A stretch of DNA of 42,556 nt, from the NCBI RefSeq assembly GCF_014695725.1, contig NZ_JACJOU010000024.1:1-42556 (forward strand). Reading direction: 5' to 3'. Below, one piece after another: positions 6,937 to 15,506 of the stretch (the first letter of the stretch is position 1; every line of letters begins with the position of its first letter). The translations under genes and the position numbers were made by a program. The notes under the pieces are model-generated. The model saw only the letters and a program-made list of their open reading frames with translations, did not search any database and was not told the DNA's origin. This DNA is from Microcoleus sp. FACHB-672 (GTDB lineage Bacteria > Cyanobacteriota > Cyanobacteriia > Cyanobacteriales > Oscillatoriaceae).

Positions 6937-7365
6937 CTAATTCCCCGGACTGTTAAACACATCTAAAACCTGCCGGCAAAAGTGTTTCAGCATATCCGCA
7001 GCGCTAGGTGCCGGCTCAGATAGTCCCACAAACTGCCAGCTATCGACAGTGGAAAATCGCCACTGTTTGCCTTGATGGTCAAATCCAGCCGCTTCTACCC
7101 CGATCGCACGCCGGTGTTCATCTAGCGGATCTTCATAAAAGCGAATCTGAACCAAAATACTGCGACTCTGAAACAACCGGCTTCTGCCGGGGAAATGGAA
7201 GCCAATATCAATAGAATCTGGATCGACGAGTTCCAGAGTATCCGGATCATTCATCCAGGGCTTAAGATCTACCCTTATATCTGGAAACTCTGACTTAAAT
7301 AAATTAACCACCGTCGCAATCTTGCTGGCCACTTCAATATTTCGAGCCTTCTCAGCTGCGTTCAC
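6937..7365 (-). CDS. Conserved hypothetical protein, 142 residues
   Basis: Not assigned to a named family. A soluble protein: an N-terminal helix (AEKARNIEVASKIATVVNLF), then alternating strands (DIRVDLKPWMND, DIGFHFPGRSRLFQ, ILVQIRFYED) and a C-terminal helix (AADMLKHFCRQVLDVF). There is no signal peptide or membrane segment. Composition and GCCGGC content match the surrounding core genes. It converges with the DCC gene. The next gene (7501) diverges from it, so the 7366-7500 gap should hold both promoters. Confidence 0.65.
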   Translation of the reverse strand: MNAAEKARNIEVASKIATVVNLFKSEFPDIRVDLKPWMNDPDTLELVDPDSIDIGFHFPGRSRLFQSRSILVQIRFYEDPLDEHRRAIGVEAAGFDHQGKQWRFSTVDSWQFVGLSEPAPSAADMLKHFCRQVLDVFNSPGN

Positions 7366-7500
7366 TCCAAACCCTCCTACTAACGTGCTATCAGATGTGA
7401 TCTAATGGTTTCAGATGGGCAAAGACAAGTTTTTCATATCAAGATAGCTCATACCCCTGCCAAAGAAGCGGCAATCAACTGAAGACTAGGAGTCAAACAG

Positions 7501-7887
7501 ATGGCCACCCCCTGCCACATTATTGTTGAAGGGAATCCCGTAATCATCTACGCCAGTCGGAATGGAAGCCCCGACAAAGTGCGACGTATCCTCAAACCCT
7601 TTCTAGAAAAATTTTTGCAAGAGAGAGAAACCGCTGGAGAATACTGTGATACACCTGAGTGTTTAGTTGCTCAAATTGTTGTCCGCTTTGGGTTTGAGAT
7701 TTGTGAGGATGATTTCTCTAATTTAAAAGTGAGCTTGGCTTACGATCCAACGGTGGATTACGTTTACTCCGTTGCACCGGATCAACAGGTGAGTGTTTGG
7801 GTTCCAGAGGAAGAATATCGCCAAAATCCCAGCTTGGGACTGAAAGCGTGCCGGCAGTTGGAGGGGGAAGGCTGGCGCATTGACTAA
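7501..7887 (+). CDS. Conserved hypothetical protein, 128 residues
   Basis: Not recognised. The N-terminal part (HIIVEGNPVIIYASRNGSPDKVRRILKPFLEKFLQE) is followed by an acidic middle containing CDTPECLVAQIVVRFGFEICEDDF and a C-terminal segment (YVYSVAPDQQVSVWVPEEEYRQNP). No signal peptide or membrane segment is seen. Three cysteines in the middle (YCDTPEC, EICED) could bind metal or form a disulfide. The start at 7501 is the first ATG after GAGTCAAAC; no strong ribosome-binding site is seen. Confidence 0.65.
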   Translation: MATPCHIIVEGNPVIIYASRNGSPDKVRRILKPFLEKFLQERETAGEYCDTPECLVAQIVVRFGFEICEDDFSNLKVSLAYDPTVDYVYSVAPDQQVSVWVPEEEYRQNPSLGLKACRQLEGEGWRID

Positions 7888-7990
7888 TTTGCTGTGATTT
7901 TAACCCCATTTAGCGATTTGCCTGGGAGTTGAATCCCAGGCGTGATTGCTCGATGCTATTGAGAATCGGCCAACTTATCCGGGAAACTGT

Positions 7991-10417
7991 TTAAAGCACG
8001 ACGGTGGCAGATGAGTGCTTAACATCGGGTTCAGGCTGCGGTTCAGTTGCCGGCAACACGCGAACACGGGCAAATTTAAGACCACTGACGCCTTGCAATT
8101 GCTCCACGATGCCGGTTTCAATTTCCTTATCCACCCAACCTTGACGGGCTAAATAACGTAGATATTCTTGGTATTGCGCCCACTCAGCATCCGTAGAATA
8201 AACCACCGTTAACATTGCTGGTTGTGTGATGCGAATTCGGGTTTGAGCATCAACGCCTTTATCAATGCGCTTTTTCACAATTTCATAGCGGGTATCGCGG
8301 CTGCCTCGCACATCAAAAAGGTTCTCCGTTTGTTCGTCGTGAAAAATATCGACGGTTGAATCCTGTACTAAAACCAGATGCGTGACTTGCATCAAAGTCC
8401 CGCATTCTTCTTGAATCCGAAAGGCTGTCCGGGCGCAGTCACAGACGGCACAAAGCTGTTCGTAACGCAGGCTGCGTAGCTGAAATGAGGTAAATTTAGG
8501 GTCAATCGACGCGCCGGCATAAATCATGTGATCCATGCCATCGGTAAATTCAACGTCGCAGTAGTGAGGGGTAATTTTCTGCATCCGAATTTGCCAGCGT
8601 TCCCACGTCTCGCGCAGCAACATATTAATCTGGTTGATCGTTTGGTCATAGCGGGCGCGGGCAATATAAACACATCCATGTTCGTTGGCACAGCTTTGCC
8701 GATAAGCTTCCACCGCAGCAAGTGCTGCCGGCCCACATTGGACAAAATAATCAAAATAAACTTCTACCCGATCTTTGAGATATTGCGTCGCCGTGACTTC
8801 GGCATCAACCATTACCTGACCATGCAATTGTTCAATACAAGTGAGCAAATCAAGCCGTAACTGTTCGCCAAAAGGTGTGGGTTGGAATTGGCAAACCGCC
8901 TCTACAATCACGAGTGCCAGCCGAAATTGTTCAAGCAAATCAAGCTGAATTGCCCGATTACGCTCATCCGATGAGCCGCGAATATCAGAAATCCCATACA
9001 GTGGGTAAACATCCGTAAACACGATGGGTTCAGGCGGCAGTCCCCAACTGCGGCGTTCCGCTTCCTGCAAAAACCGCCACTCAACCGATGCGTGGATATT
9101 GTGCAGGGTTGTCACACGCTGCTGAATGGCTTGGCGCAAAGCAGCAATAAAAGCCGGCGTCAACACTTCCGCGTGTTTACAATCTACCCCTGTGAAGTTG
9201 TGGGGGCGATCGCTCGTCAAACCAACTAAACCGGCAAGTTGGCCGGTTCCTGGCCCTCCTTCTACGGCTTTGACGACGAGCGGAATGAGCAACATCGAGC
9301 GAATACCCATTTCTAATAATTTCCGCTCACAATCCGTTTGGCAATCTAAACTTAAATCCGGTACATTCCAAACTTGATTCGCTTGGGCAGATCGTAGGAA
9401 GTGTGAGCCTCGCAGAGACTGCATTGGGTAAACACTGGGCTTTAATTCTCCCCGGTAATTGCCGAAAAACAGTTGGGCTTGATCGCGTTCCGCACTCAAA
9501 AGAAGTGTGTTCTGAGCGCGAAACAAGGATTTCATGCGCCGGTTAATTTGTTTAAACTTATTCGGTCGCAAAATTGAATCTCGCTCGATTAGCTGCTGAG
9601 TCAGCCGGTGCATGGTTTCCTGAGCAGTAACATCAAATCCCTCAAGCAGCAACAATCCTTCGACTTGGTAATTATCTAAACGCAGTCGTTGTTCTAAAGC
9701 CGGCAGATCGCTAGCAAGTAAACCGATGGCATCTTTTAATTGGAGTTTGCCTTCTTGCATCGACAGCTTGTGTAGCTTTAAATCGGCAAATTCATCGATT
9801 TTGGAATTGCGCCGGCTCACTTTTAAGCGATCAGAAGTTAACCAAAATTCAATAAAGCGGGGTTCCTGAGCATTGGGACGGTTGAGTGTGCCCACCAGTG
9901 GCTCATCAAGCAAGTGCAATTCCCGTAAATCAATGTGATATAAATCTCTGAGAACTAAATGCAAAACATGACGCCGATATAGTTCTTCAGCAGCCGCTTC
10001 ACTAATATCTTGGAACAGATCCAAGAGCCGAATTTTCTTGCCAGCACTCATTCCATTACTCATGTCTGCCGGCGGCACTTCAATGCCAGCGAGTCGGCAC
10101 AAAGCATCATTGCCATAGCGGATGATCAAATCACCAGCTATATGTGCCTTTGCTGCCTCCTCCCAGGCAATTGCTGCCATCAGCAGCCGGCTAGAGCTTT
10201 GAAAACAACTGAACCAATCCTTCTCTCGTTTCCAGGCTTTGAGTTCTTCTAATTCAGGGGATGGAACTCGCGCCGCCAAAGTCTGCAAAATCCGGTCTAT
10301 ATTGTCTGTGTCGCTTGCAAGATTTTGCTCAATCCCTGAGTTTTCGTTATTCCTCATCGCCAGCTCTAATGCGCTGTTGCTGTTCTCCAGATCGACAATT
10401 GGCTCGGAGGTAGACAT
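7991..10417 (-). CDS. Large GAF-domain protein (cyanobacterial, unknown function)
   Basis: 808 residues. Residues 1-60 are acidic and disordered. Residues of about 70-290 are helical, with no motif I can name. A GAF-like domain lies at about 290-460 (LLLSAERDQAQLFFGN, then MGIRSMLLIPLVV, GLVGLTSDRPHNFTGVDCKHAEVLTPAFIAALRQAI). The rest (470-790) is again helix-rich, with several cysteines near 675-700 (LCAVCDCARTAFRIQEECG). There is no kinase, GGDEF, cyclase or HTH motif. GAF domains bind cyclic nucleotides, tetrapyrroles or other small ligands; no chromophore-type cysteine context is evident. It appears to be a single gene whose promoter lies in the long gap above 10417. Confidence 0.7.
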   Translation of the reverse strand: MSTSEPIVDLENSNSALELAMRNNENSGIEQNLASDTDNIDRILQTLAARVPSPELEELKAWKREKDWFSCFQSSSRLLMAAIAWEEAAKAHIAGDLIIRYGNDALCRLAGIEVPPADMSNGMSAGKKIRLLDLFQDISEAAAEELYRRHVLHLVLRDLYHIDLRELHLLDEPLVGTLNRPNAQEPRFIEFWLTSDRLKVSRRNSKIDEFADLKLHKLSMQEGKLQLKDAIGLLASDLPALEQRLRLDNYQVEGLLLLEGFDVTAQETMHRLTQQLIERDSILRPNKFKQINRRMKSLFRAQNTLLLSAERDQAQLFFGNYRGELKPSVYPMQSLRGSHFLRSAQANQVWNVPDLSLDCQTDCERKLLEMGIRSMLLIPLVVKAVEGGPGTGQLAGLVGLTSDRPHNFTGVDCKHAEVLTPAFIAALRQAIQQRVTTLHNIHASVEWRFLQEAERRSWGLPPEPIVFTDVYPLYGISDIRGSSDERNRAIQLDLLEQFRLALVIVEAVCQFQPTPFGEQLRLDLLTCIEQLHGQVMVDAEVTATQYLKDRVEVYFDYFVQCGPAALAAVEAYRQSCANEHGCVYIARARYDQTINQINMLLRETWERWQIRMQKITPHYCDVEFTDGMDHMIYAGASIDPKFTSFQLRSLRYEQLCAVCDCARTAFRIQEECGTLMQVTHLVLVQDSTVDIFHDEQTENLFDVRGSRDTRYEIVKKRIDKGVDAQTRIRITQPAMLTVVYSTDAEWAQYQEYLRYLARQGWVDKEIETGIVEQLQGVSGLKFARVRVLPATEPQPEPDVKHSSATVVL

Positions 10418-11013
10418 GGGTCTGCACCTTATTCAATATTGAAAGAGTTTGATAACGTGTAACCCTGATTGAAAAAAGCCTGCCGGCGCTGAATCCACTC
10501 AATTATGGGCGATTCGTAACATAGCAGGGGCTAAAGAACCCAAAGTTTTTCGAGCTTTTTGCCCTATCTGGATAACTGAGTTTGCTTCCTTGTTTCCCCT
10601 TACGCTCTGAGCTTCGCTTGATGTCAGGCTGGCATCGAGCTAGTTGGGGGATTGACCAGGAAAGTCGGCTCAGTTTGCTCCTAGATGTCATAGATGCTGT
10701 GAGAAAATTGTAAAAAATTTCCGCTTTAATTAGTTAAATTTAGACGAATTAGTAATGGCTAGGGAAATTTCAATCGACTTTTTGCCGGTGCCGGTTCCTG
10801 TGTTGACGGATGGTTGCCGGCTCTTAATTCTGGTGTCAAATTGAAAGCGTTGGTGATGGGCATTGGGGATGGGGCATTGGGCATTAAAAACTTCCCCCCA
10901 GCACTAAGAACTCGCACTCAGCACTAAATCCCGCCCTTGCTACGGCTCAAACCCCATAAAAGGTTATCCTAATCTATAAGTCTTAAAGAAAATTATCTAG
11001 AAACAATCCTTCC
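10418..11013. other. Intergenic region with short tandem-repeat fragments
   Basis: No gene is supported. It should hold the promoters of the GAF gene (leftward) and ffh (rightward). Near 10858-10930 there are degenerate GGGCATTGGGGATGGGGCAT and CACTCAGCACTAA units, the same families that occur at about 15915-16065 and 32820-32920. Open frames here show no recognisable protein. Confidence 0.4.
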
Positions 11014-12492
11014 ATGTTCGACGCACTTGCCGACCGCTTAGAAGCTGCCTGGAAAAAACTGCGAGGTCAGGACAAAATCTCGGAATCCAATATCCAAGAG
11101 GCTTTGCGGGATGTTCGCAGAGCGCTTCTGGAAGCCGATGTTAACCTCCAGGTGGTTAAAGATTTTATTGCTGAGGTAGAAACCAAAGCCCAAGGTGCTG
11201 AGGTGATTACCGGCGTGAGGCCGGCTCAGCAGTTCATTAAAATTGTCCACGACGAACTCGTGCAAGTAATGGGGGAAACGAATGTTCCCCTCGCCACTGC
11301 TGACACGAAGCCGACAATCGTGCTGATGGCCGGTTTGCAAGGGACAGGTAAAACGACGGCATCTGCCAAGCTGGCGTTACACCTGCGTAAAACCAATCGC
11401 ACGACGATGCTGGTGGCGACAGACATTTACCGACCGGCTGCGGTTGACCAATTGGTGACACTGGGTAAGCAAATTGGCGTGCCGGTGTTTGAAATGGGCA
11501 CCGGCACCGATCCGGTCGAAATTGCCCGTCAAGGGGTCGAGAGAGCGATCGCAGAGAACGTCGATACGGTGATTATCGATACTGCCGGTCGTCTGCAAAT
11601 CGACCAAGACATGATGGCGGAATTAGCACGAATCAAGGAAACTGTCAAGCCCCACGAAACCTTGCTCGTCGTGGACGCGATGACCGGCCAAGAAGCCGCC
11701 AACCTCACGCGCACCTTCCACAACCAAATCGGCATCTCCGGCGCAATTCTCACCAAGCTAGATGGGGATAGCAGAGGCGGTGCAGCCCTTTCCGTGCGGC
11801 AAATTTCCGGCGCACCGATTAAATTTGTCGGCGTCGGAGAAAAAGTCGAAGCACTGCAACCGTTTTACCCAGATCGGATGGCGTCTCGGATTTTGGGGAT
11901 GGGAGACGTTCTTACCTTAGTCGAGAAAGCCGCTGAGGAAGTCGATCTCGCAGATGCCGAGAAGATGCAAGAGAAAATCCTCACGGCAAAGTTCGACTTT
12001 ACGGACTTTCTCAAGCAAATGCGGCTAATGAAGAACATGGGTTCTCTCGGCGGTTTGCTCAAGCTAATTCCGGGGATGAATAAAGTTTCAGACGAGGATT
12101 TGCGAAAAGGCGAATCCCAGCTGAAACAGGCAGAGGCGATGATCAATTCCATGACGATTGAAGAACGCCGCAACCCCGATGTATTAGCCGGTTCACCCAG
12201 CCGCAGGCGACGAATTGCCAAGGGTTCGGGTTATGGAGAAAAGGAAGTCACCGATTTGGTGACCAACTTCACCAAAATGCGAGCAATGATGCAGCAAATG
12301 GGCCAAGGCCAGTTTCCAGGGATGGGAATGCCGGGAATGGGTGGCATGGGCGGCATGGGCGGCATGGGCGGTGGCCCTTGGGGTGGCAACAATGCCCCTC
12401 AGCCAGGTTGGCGAGGATATCCGGGTGGAAATCCAGCCGCTAACAAGAAAAAGAAAAAGGAAAAAAAGAAGAAAGGTTTCGGCCAACTGTAG
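11014..12492 (+). CDS. ffh: Signal recognition particle protein Ffh
   Basis: 492 residues, normal for cyanobacterial Ffh. The N domain has ISESNIQEALRDVRRALLEADV. The G domain has G1 GLQGTGKTT (about residue 108), ATDIYRPAAVDQL, G3 DTAGRLQID and G4 TKLDGDSRGGAAL. The M domain carries the signal-sequence groove methionines (MRLMKNMGSLGGLLKLIPGM) and the RNA-binding SPSRRRRIAKGSG. The end is a Gly/Met-rich stretch (repeated GMGGM) and a lysine-rich tail. Ffh binds SRP RNA and, as a GTPase with FtsY, targets nascent membrane proteins. No SRP RNA gene was recognised nearby. A GC-rich hairpin follows about 35 bases after the stop. Confidence 0.97.
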   Translation: MFDALADRLEAAWKKLRGQDKISESNIQEALRDVRRALLEADVNLQVVKDFIAEVETKAQGAEVITGVRPAQQFIKIVHDELVQVMGETNVPLATADTKPTIVLMAGLQGTGKTTASAKLALHLRKTNRTTMLVATDIYRPAAVDQLVTLGKQIGVPVFEMGTGTDPVEIARQGVERAIAENVDTVIIDTAGRLQIDQDMMAELARIKETVKPHETLLVVDAMTGQEAANLTRTFHNQIGISGAILTKLDGDSRGGAALSVRQISGAPIKFVGVGEKVEALQPFYPDRMASRILGMGDVLTLVEKAAEEVDLADAEKMQEKILTAKFDFTDFLKQMRLMKNMGSLGGLLKLIPGMNKVSDEDLRKGESQLKQAEAMINSMTIEERRNPDVLAGSPSRRRRIAKGSGYGEKEVTDLVTNFTKMRAMMQQMGQGQFPGMGMPGMGGMGGMGGMGGGPWGGNNAPQPGWRGYPGGNPAANKKKKKEKKKKGFGQL

Positions 12493-12525
12493 CTATCAGC
12501 AACAACCGCTAACTGCGCGGTTACG

Positions 12526-12558
12526 GAGTGGGGGAATCCACCAAAATCTCCCCCACTC
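12526..12558 (+). terminator. Hairpin after ffh, probable terminator
   Basis: A perfect ten-base stem GAGTGGGGGA / TCCCCCACTC with a 13-base loop, followed by a pyrimidine-rich tract (TCTTTCTCTGTT). It is likely the ffh terminator, although the downstream U run is interrupted. Confidence 0.6.
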
Positions 12559-12761
12559 TCTTTCTCTGTTACTCTCCCCCACTCAGGACTCCAGCAATTC
12601 TCATTTTCAAACCCTTGCACTATAAATTGAGCTTTCAATCCTCGATTGCTAACGAGGAAATAAGGGTTTCAAATACCGAAATTCCTCAAAATAGCGAGTT
12701 TGGATGGGAATCACTCTCATAATCTTGCATAATGAGACCTCCTGTCACCATACCTCTTATG

Positions 12762-13142
12762 TCAGATCAACCTGCACCAGAAATCGAACTGCTCCATGCG
12801 GCGTACGCAGCCTTCAACGCGCGAGACATTGACGCTGCCCTTGCCCTCATGACTCCGGACGTGGCTTGGCCAAAAGCGTTCAAAGGCGGTTTTGTCCGTG
12901 GATCTGAAGAAGTTCGCGCTTACTGGACGGAGCAATGGAGCGAGATCAATCCGCACGTCGAGCCGGTTTCCTTTTACTCGGAGGAGATCGGGCGCATTTT
13001 GGTCGATGTGCATCAGGTCGTACGTGACTTGGCTGGAGCAGTTCTTGTCGATGAGCACGTGGGTCATCGATTCACCCTTGAGCACGGCTTGATTCAAGCA
13101 ATGGAAGTCTGTCCACTTCCATCGTCCACCCCAGAGTCCTAA
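12762..13142 (+). CDS. SnoaL / NTF2-like (ketosteroid isomerase-related) protein
   Basis: About 126 residues from the second ATG (MSDQPAPEIELL). An earlier ATG at 12732 adds ten residues unlike the family. The pattern IELLHAAYAAFNARDIDAALALMTPDVAW, then a small loop and RGSEEVRAYWTEQW, is the classic SnoaL-like alpha-beta cone opening; VDVHQVV and GHRFTLEHGLIQAMEV are the later strands. Such proteins bind small hydrophobic ligands, and some are isomerases or hydrolases; the ligand is unknown here. The DNA has almost no GCCGGC and many GCG/CGC codons compared with its neighbours, so it may be a late arrival between ffh and rpsP. Confidence 0.8.
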   Translation, partial: SDQPAPEIELLHAAYAAFNARDIDAALALMTPDVAWPKAFKGGFVRGSEEVRAYWTEQWSEINPHVEPVSFYSEEIGRILVDVHQVVRDLAGAVLVDEHVGHRFTLEHGLIQAMEVCPLPSSTPES

Positions 13143-13238
13143 CCAGTTCAAACTTCTCTGCCATAACAGCAATTCTCATTATGAAAAATTAACTACAGTT
13201 GGGTGGTAGTTCCAACTCCAGTCCTTCAATACTCTAGT

Positions 13239-13250
13239 AAGTGGTATAAT
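13239..13250 (+). promoter_or_regulatory. Probable rpsP promoter (extended -10)
   Basis: TGGTATAAT ends at 13250, a perfect -10 hexamer with the TGn extension, about 87 bases before the rpsP start. No good -35 is seen, as is common for extended -10 promoters. A short AGCTGATAGCTGATAGC repeat lies between the promoter and the gene. Confidence 0.45.
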
Positions 13251-13336
13251 GGGGAACTCTCAGGCAAATGAAATTTAGAAGCTGGTAGCTGATAGCTGAT
13301 AGCTTAAAATCTTAAACGGAGCATAGGGTATCAAAC

Positions 13337-13585
13337 ATGATCAAATTGCGCTTAAAGCGGTATGGCAAAAAGAGGGAAGTGAGCTATCGGATCGTAGCGA
13401 TGAAAAGCAGCGATCGCCGGGATGGCCGTCCCTTAGAAGAACTGGGCTTCTTCAATCCCAGAACCGATGAAGTCAGACTGGACGTTCCAGCGATTGTCAA
13501 GCGTCTGCAACAAGGAGCACAGCCCACGGAGACAGTGCGTGCCCTTCTGAAAAAAGCCAATGTCTTTGAGCAAGTCAGTGGTTAA
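13337..13585 (+). CDS. rpsP: 30S ribosomal protein S16
   Basis: 82 residues beginning [20 protein letters not shown], followed by [20 protein letters not shown], both diagnostic of bS16. The length is normal for cyanobacteria. bS16 is needed for assembly of the 30S 5' domain. The next gene, a KH-domain protein, starts within the last 26 bases of rpsP in another frame, so the two are translationally coupled; rpsP-KH is a common bacterial pair. Confidence 0.97.
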   Translation: MIKLRLKRYGKKREVSYRIVAMKSSDRRDGRPLEELGFFNPRTDEVRLDVPAIVKRLQQGAQPTETVRALLKKANVFEQVSG

Positions 13586-13988
13586 CCCACAAGCGATATC
13601 ACAAAGCGACTCCCCCTCAGCCGGTCCACAATACGATGAACTGGTACGTTTTTTAATCCAGCCTTTTTTAGACGAGTCAGACGCCTTGAAAGTGGATTGC
13701 GAAATCTCTCCCAGCAGACCCCGGATTTGGGTACGTCTGGCTATTGAGGGCGAGGATAAAGGACGTGTATTCGGTCGGGGCAGACGCAATATAGAGGCGA
13801 TACGCATGGTGTTGGAAGCGACGGCTCAAGCTGCCGGCCAGTCCATTCACCTGGATATTTACGGGGCAGGGGCTGCCAGAACGGATACGCCGCCGCCCAC
13901 TCGCGAAGCGAATCCGAGAATCCCCAGACCTCAATCTCGCCAGTCTGGTTTACCCAGACCGTCTTCTCAACCACGCTCTCCCGAATGA
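13560..13988 (+). CDS. khpA: KH-domain RNA-binding protein (KhpA family)
   Basis: 142 residues. Residues 25-105 form one KH domain: [29 protein letters not shown], then the KH loop [18 protein letters not shown]. The canonical GxxG loop appears here as G-R-G-R, with the last glycine replaced by arginine, which may alter RNA contact. The C terminus (about 108-142) is a low-complexity Pro/Arg/Ser tail. KhpA proteins bind RNA broadly and link ribosome and cell-envelope functions in other bacteria. It overlaps rpsP by 26 bases and is followed by a hairpin and rpsU. The ATG at 13560 fits the coupling; an internal start is possible. Confidence 0.88.
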   Translation: MSLSKSVVNPQAISQSDSPSAGPQYDELVRFLIQPFLDESDALKVDCEISPSRPRIWVRLAIEGEDKGRVFGRGRRNIEAIRMVLEATAQAAGQSIHLDIYGAGAARTDTPPPTREANPRIPRPQSRQSGLPRPSSQPRSPE

Positions 13989-14009
13989 GTCAATTGAGCG
14001 AAGAAAAAA

Positions 14010-14031
14010 CCCGCTCATAAAATTGAGCGGG
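14010..14031 (+). terminator. Hairpin between khpA and rpsU
   Basis: CCCGCTCA / TGAGCGGG, an eight-base stem with a six-base loop. On the plus strand it is followed by AAAGTCTTA with no U run. On the minus strand it is followed by a run of six T. It may therefore work as a processing or attenuation stem between khpA and rpsU rather than a strong plus-strand terminator. Confidence 0.4.
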
Positions 14032-14097
14032 AAAGTCTTATAGCTAATAAATTAAGTCCCTAACGGAAGAAAAAACGTAAGGAGGTGGATATAGAGA

Positions 14098-14271
14098 TTG
14101 GCAGAAGTCCGTTTGGCAGAAAATGAGTCGATTGAGTCGGCTTTAAGGCGCTTTAAAAAGAAAATTCAAAAGGCTGGGATTTTGTTTGAGGTTAAACGTC
14201 ACGAACGTTATGAAAAACCCAGCCTGCGTCGTAAGCGCAAAGCGGAAGCTACCCGCAAGTACCGTCAATAA
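14098..14271 (+). CDS. rpsU: 30S ribosomal protein S21
   Basis: 57 residues starting at TTG: (M)[18 protein letters not shown], then [20 protein letters not shown], then [18 protein letters not shown]. This is a full-length bS21. The TTG start is supported by a very strong ribosome-binding site, AAGGAGGTGG at 14079-14088, nine bases upstream, and by the conserved N terminus; no in-frame ATG exists upstream within the signal. bS21 acts in translation initiation near the anti-Shine-Dalgarno end of 16S rRNA. It lies after rpsP-khpA and is closed by a strong terminator at 14330-14380. Confidence 0.95.
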   Translation: MAEVRLAENESIESALRRFKKKIQKAGILFEVKRHERYEKPSLRRKRKAEATRKYRQ

Positions 14272-14329
14272 GATCGTCGCTCGGAAACCGGGCACCCCAA
14301 CACTTCACAAATCGGTGGGGTTGCCGGCT

Positions 14330-14380
14330 AAAAAGACGCCTGAAGGGCAAGAAGACTCGCCATCATTCAGGCGTCTTTTT
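14330..14380 (+). terminator. Strong intrinsic terminator after rpsU
   Basis: AAAAAGACGCCTGAA pairs perfectly with TTCAGGCGTCTTTTT across a 21-base loop. The U run follows directly, and the symmetric A run would let it work on both strands. Confidence 0.85.
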
Positions 14381-14540
14381 GCAAATTTACGAGCTAGAAT
14401 TATTTTTTTAGCCGGCAACATAGGGAAATCAGGGAATTTGAGATTGTCTGATTTGTTTAGGAAAAATTGACAGTACGCAACGTAGCACTCAAGCATCTGA
14501 GGAGGGAATATTTGGCACAATCAAGAGGAAGAATTCAGGC

Positions 14541-15494
14541 ATGATAGAAGCATTTAAAATAGAACTACCAAATGTTAGCAGCGCCCTTGCGCTAGCCGGC
14601 TATCAAGAAGAAAATTTAAAAACACTGGCACGGCAAACCGGCGCACAACTCGTGTTGCGTGGGCAAGATTTGTTGATTTCCGGAACAGAAAATCAAATCG
14701 ATTTGTGTCGCCGGCTAGTGCGTTCCTTAGAAGATTTTTGGAAACACGGTAAAACCATTTCTCAAGTCGATATTCTCACAGCCCGTCATGCTTTAGACAC
14801 GCATCAAACTGACGAGTTGCAAGATTTGCGGCACGATGTTTTGGCGAAAACTCGTCGCGGAGAAGAAATTCGAGCCAAAACCTTTCGTCAGCGGCAATAT
14901 ATTCAAGCGGTACGCAATCACGATCTGACCTTTTGCATCGGCCCTGCCGGCACCGGCAAAACCTATCTCGCCGCAGTTCTTGCCGTCCAAGCACTGCTGG
15001 CAAATCAGTATGAACGGCTGATTTTAACTCGCCCCGCCGTCGAAGCCGGTGAAAAGTTGGGCTTTTTACCGGGAGATTTGCTGCAAAAAGTTGATCCCTA
15101 TCTGCGCCCTCTCTACGATGCCCTCTACGAATTTATCGAACCTGAAAAAATTACCAATTTGATGGAGCGGGGGGTGATAGAAATCGCTCCCTTAGCTTAT
15201 ATGCGAGGCCGTACCCTCAACCACGCCTTTGTAATTTTGGATGAAGCCCAAAATACAACACCGTCTCAGATGAAAATGGTATTAACTCGCTTGGGATTCC
15301 GTTCTCGCATGGTTGTCACCGGCGACATCACCCAAACCGATTTGCCGGCGAACCAAGCCTCAGGATTGGCAGCCTCTCAAAAAATCCTACAACACGTTGA
15401 GGGCATTGCTTTCTGCAACCTTACCCAAGCCGATGTTGTGCGCCATGCCCTGGTGCAGCGCATTGTCGCCGCTTATGAAAAGTATGAAAATTAG
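14541..15494 (+). CDS. phoH: PhoH family ATPase
   Basis: 317 residues, typical of PhoH/YbeZ. The N-terminal KH-like region (about 1-100) is followed by the P-loop domain: Walker A IGPAGTGKTYLA (133-143), LTRPAVEAGEKLGFLPGDL (about 162-180), Walker B FVILDEAQNTT (near 230) and the sensor MVVTGDITQTDLP. PhoH proteins are cytoplasmic RNA-associated ATPases or helicases linked to ribosome and RNA quality control, which fits its place after rpsP-khpA-rpsU. An AGGAGG near 14500 and GAGGAAG near 14525 precede the start. The next gene begins 12 bases after the stop. Confidence 0.93.
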   Translation: MIEAFKIELPNVSSALALAGYQEENLKTLARQTGAQLVLRGQDLLISGTENQIDLCRRLVRSLEDFWKHGKTISQVDILTARHALDTHQTDELQDLRHDVLAKTRRGEEIRAKTFRQRQYIQAVRNHDLTFCIGPAGTGKTYLAAVLAVQALLANQYERLILTRPAVEAGEKLGFLPGDLLQKVDPYLRPLYDALYEFIEPEKITNLMERGVIEIAPLAYMRGRTLNHAFVILDEAQNTTPSQMKMVLTRLGFRSRMVVTGDITQTDLPANQASGLAASQKILQHVEGIAFCNLTQADVVRHALVQRIVAAYEKYEN

Positions 15495-15506
15495 CCAGTT
15501 AATCGA

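Noticed and set aside
10503-10691. 62-residue minus-strand open frame in the ffh upstream region
   Set aside because: No family resemblance, no ribosome-binding site, and composition like the surrounding non-coding DNA.
14186-14470. 94-residue plus-strand open frame overlapping rpsU
   Set aside because: It is the rpsU sequence read in another frame and then runs through the terminator. The S21 frame (14098-14271) explains the region.
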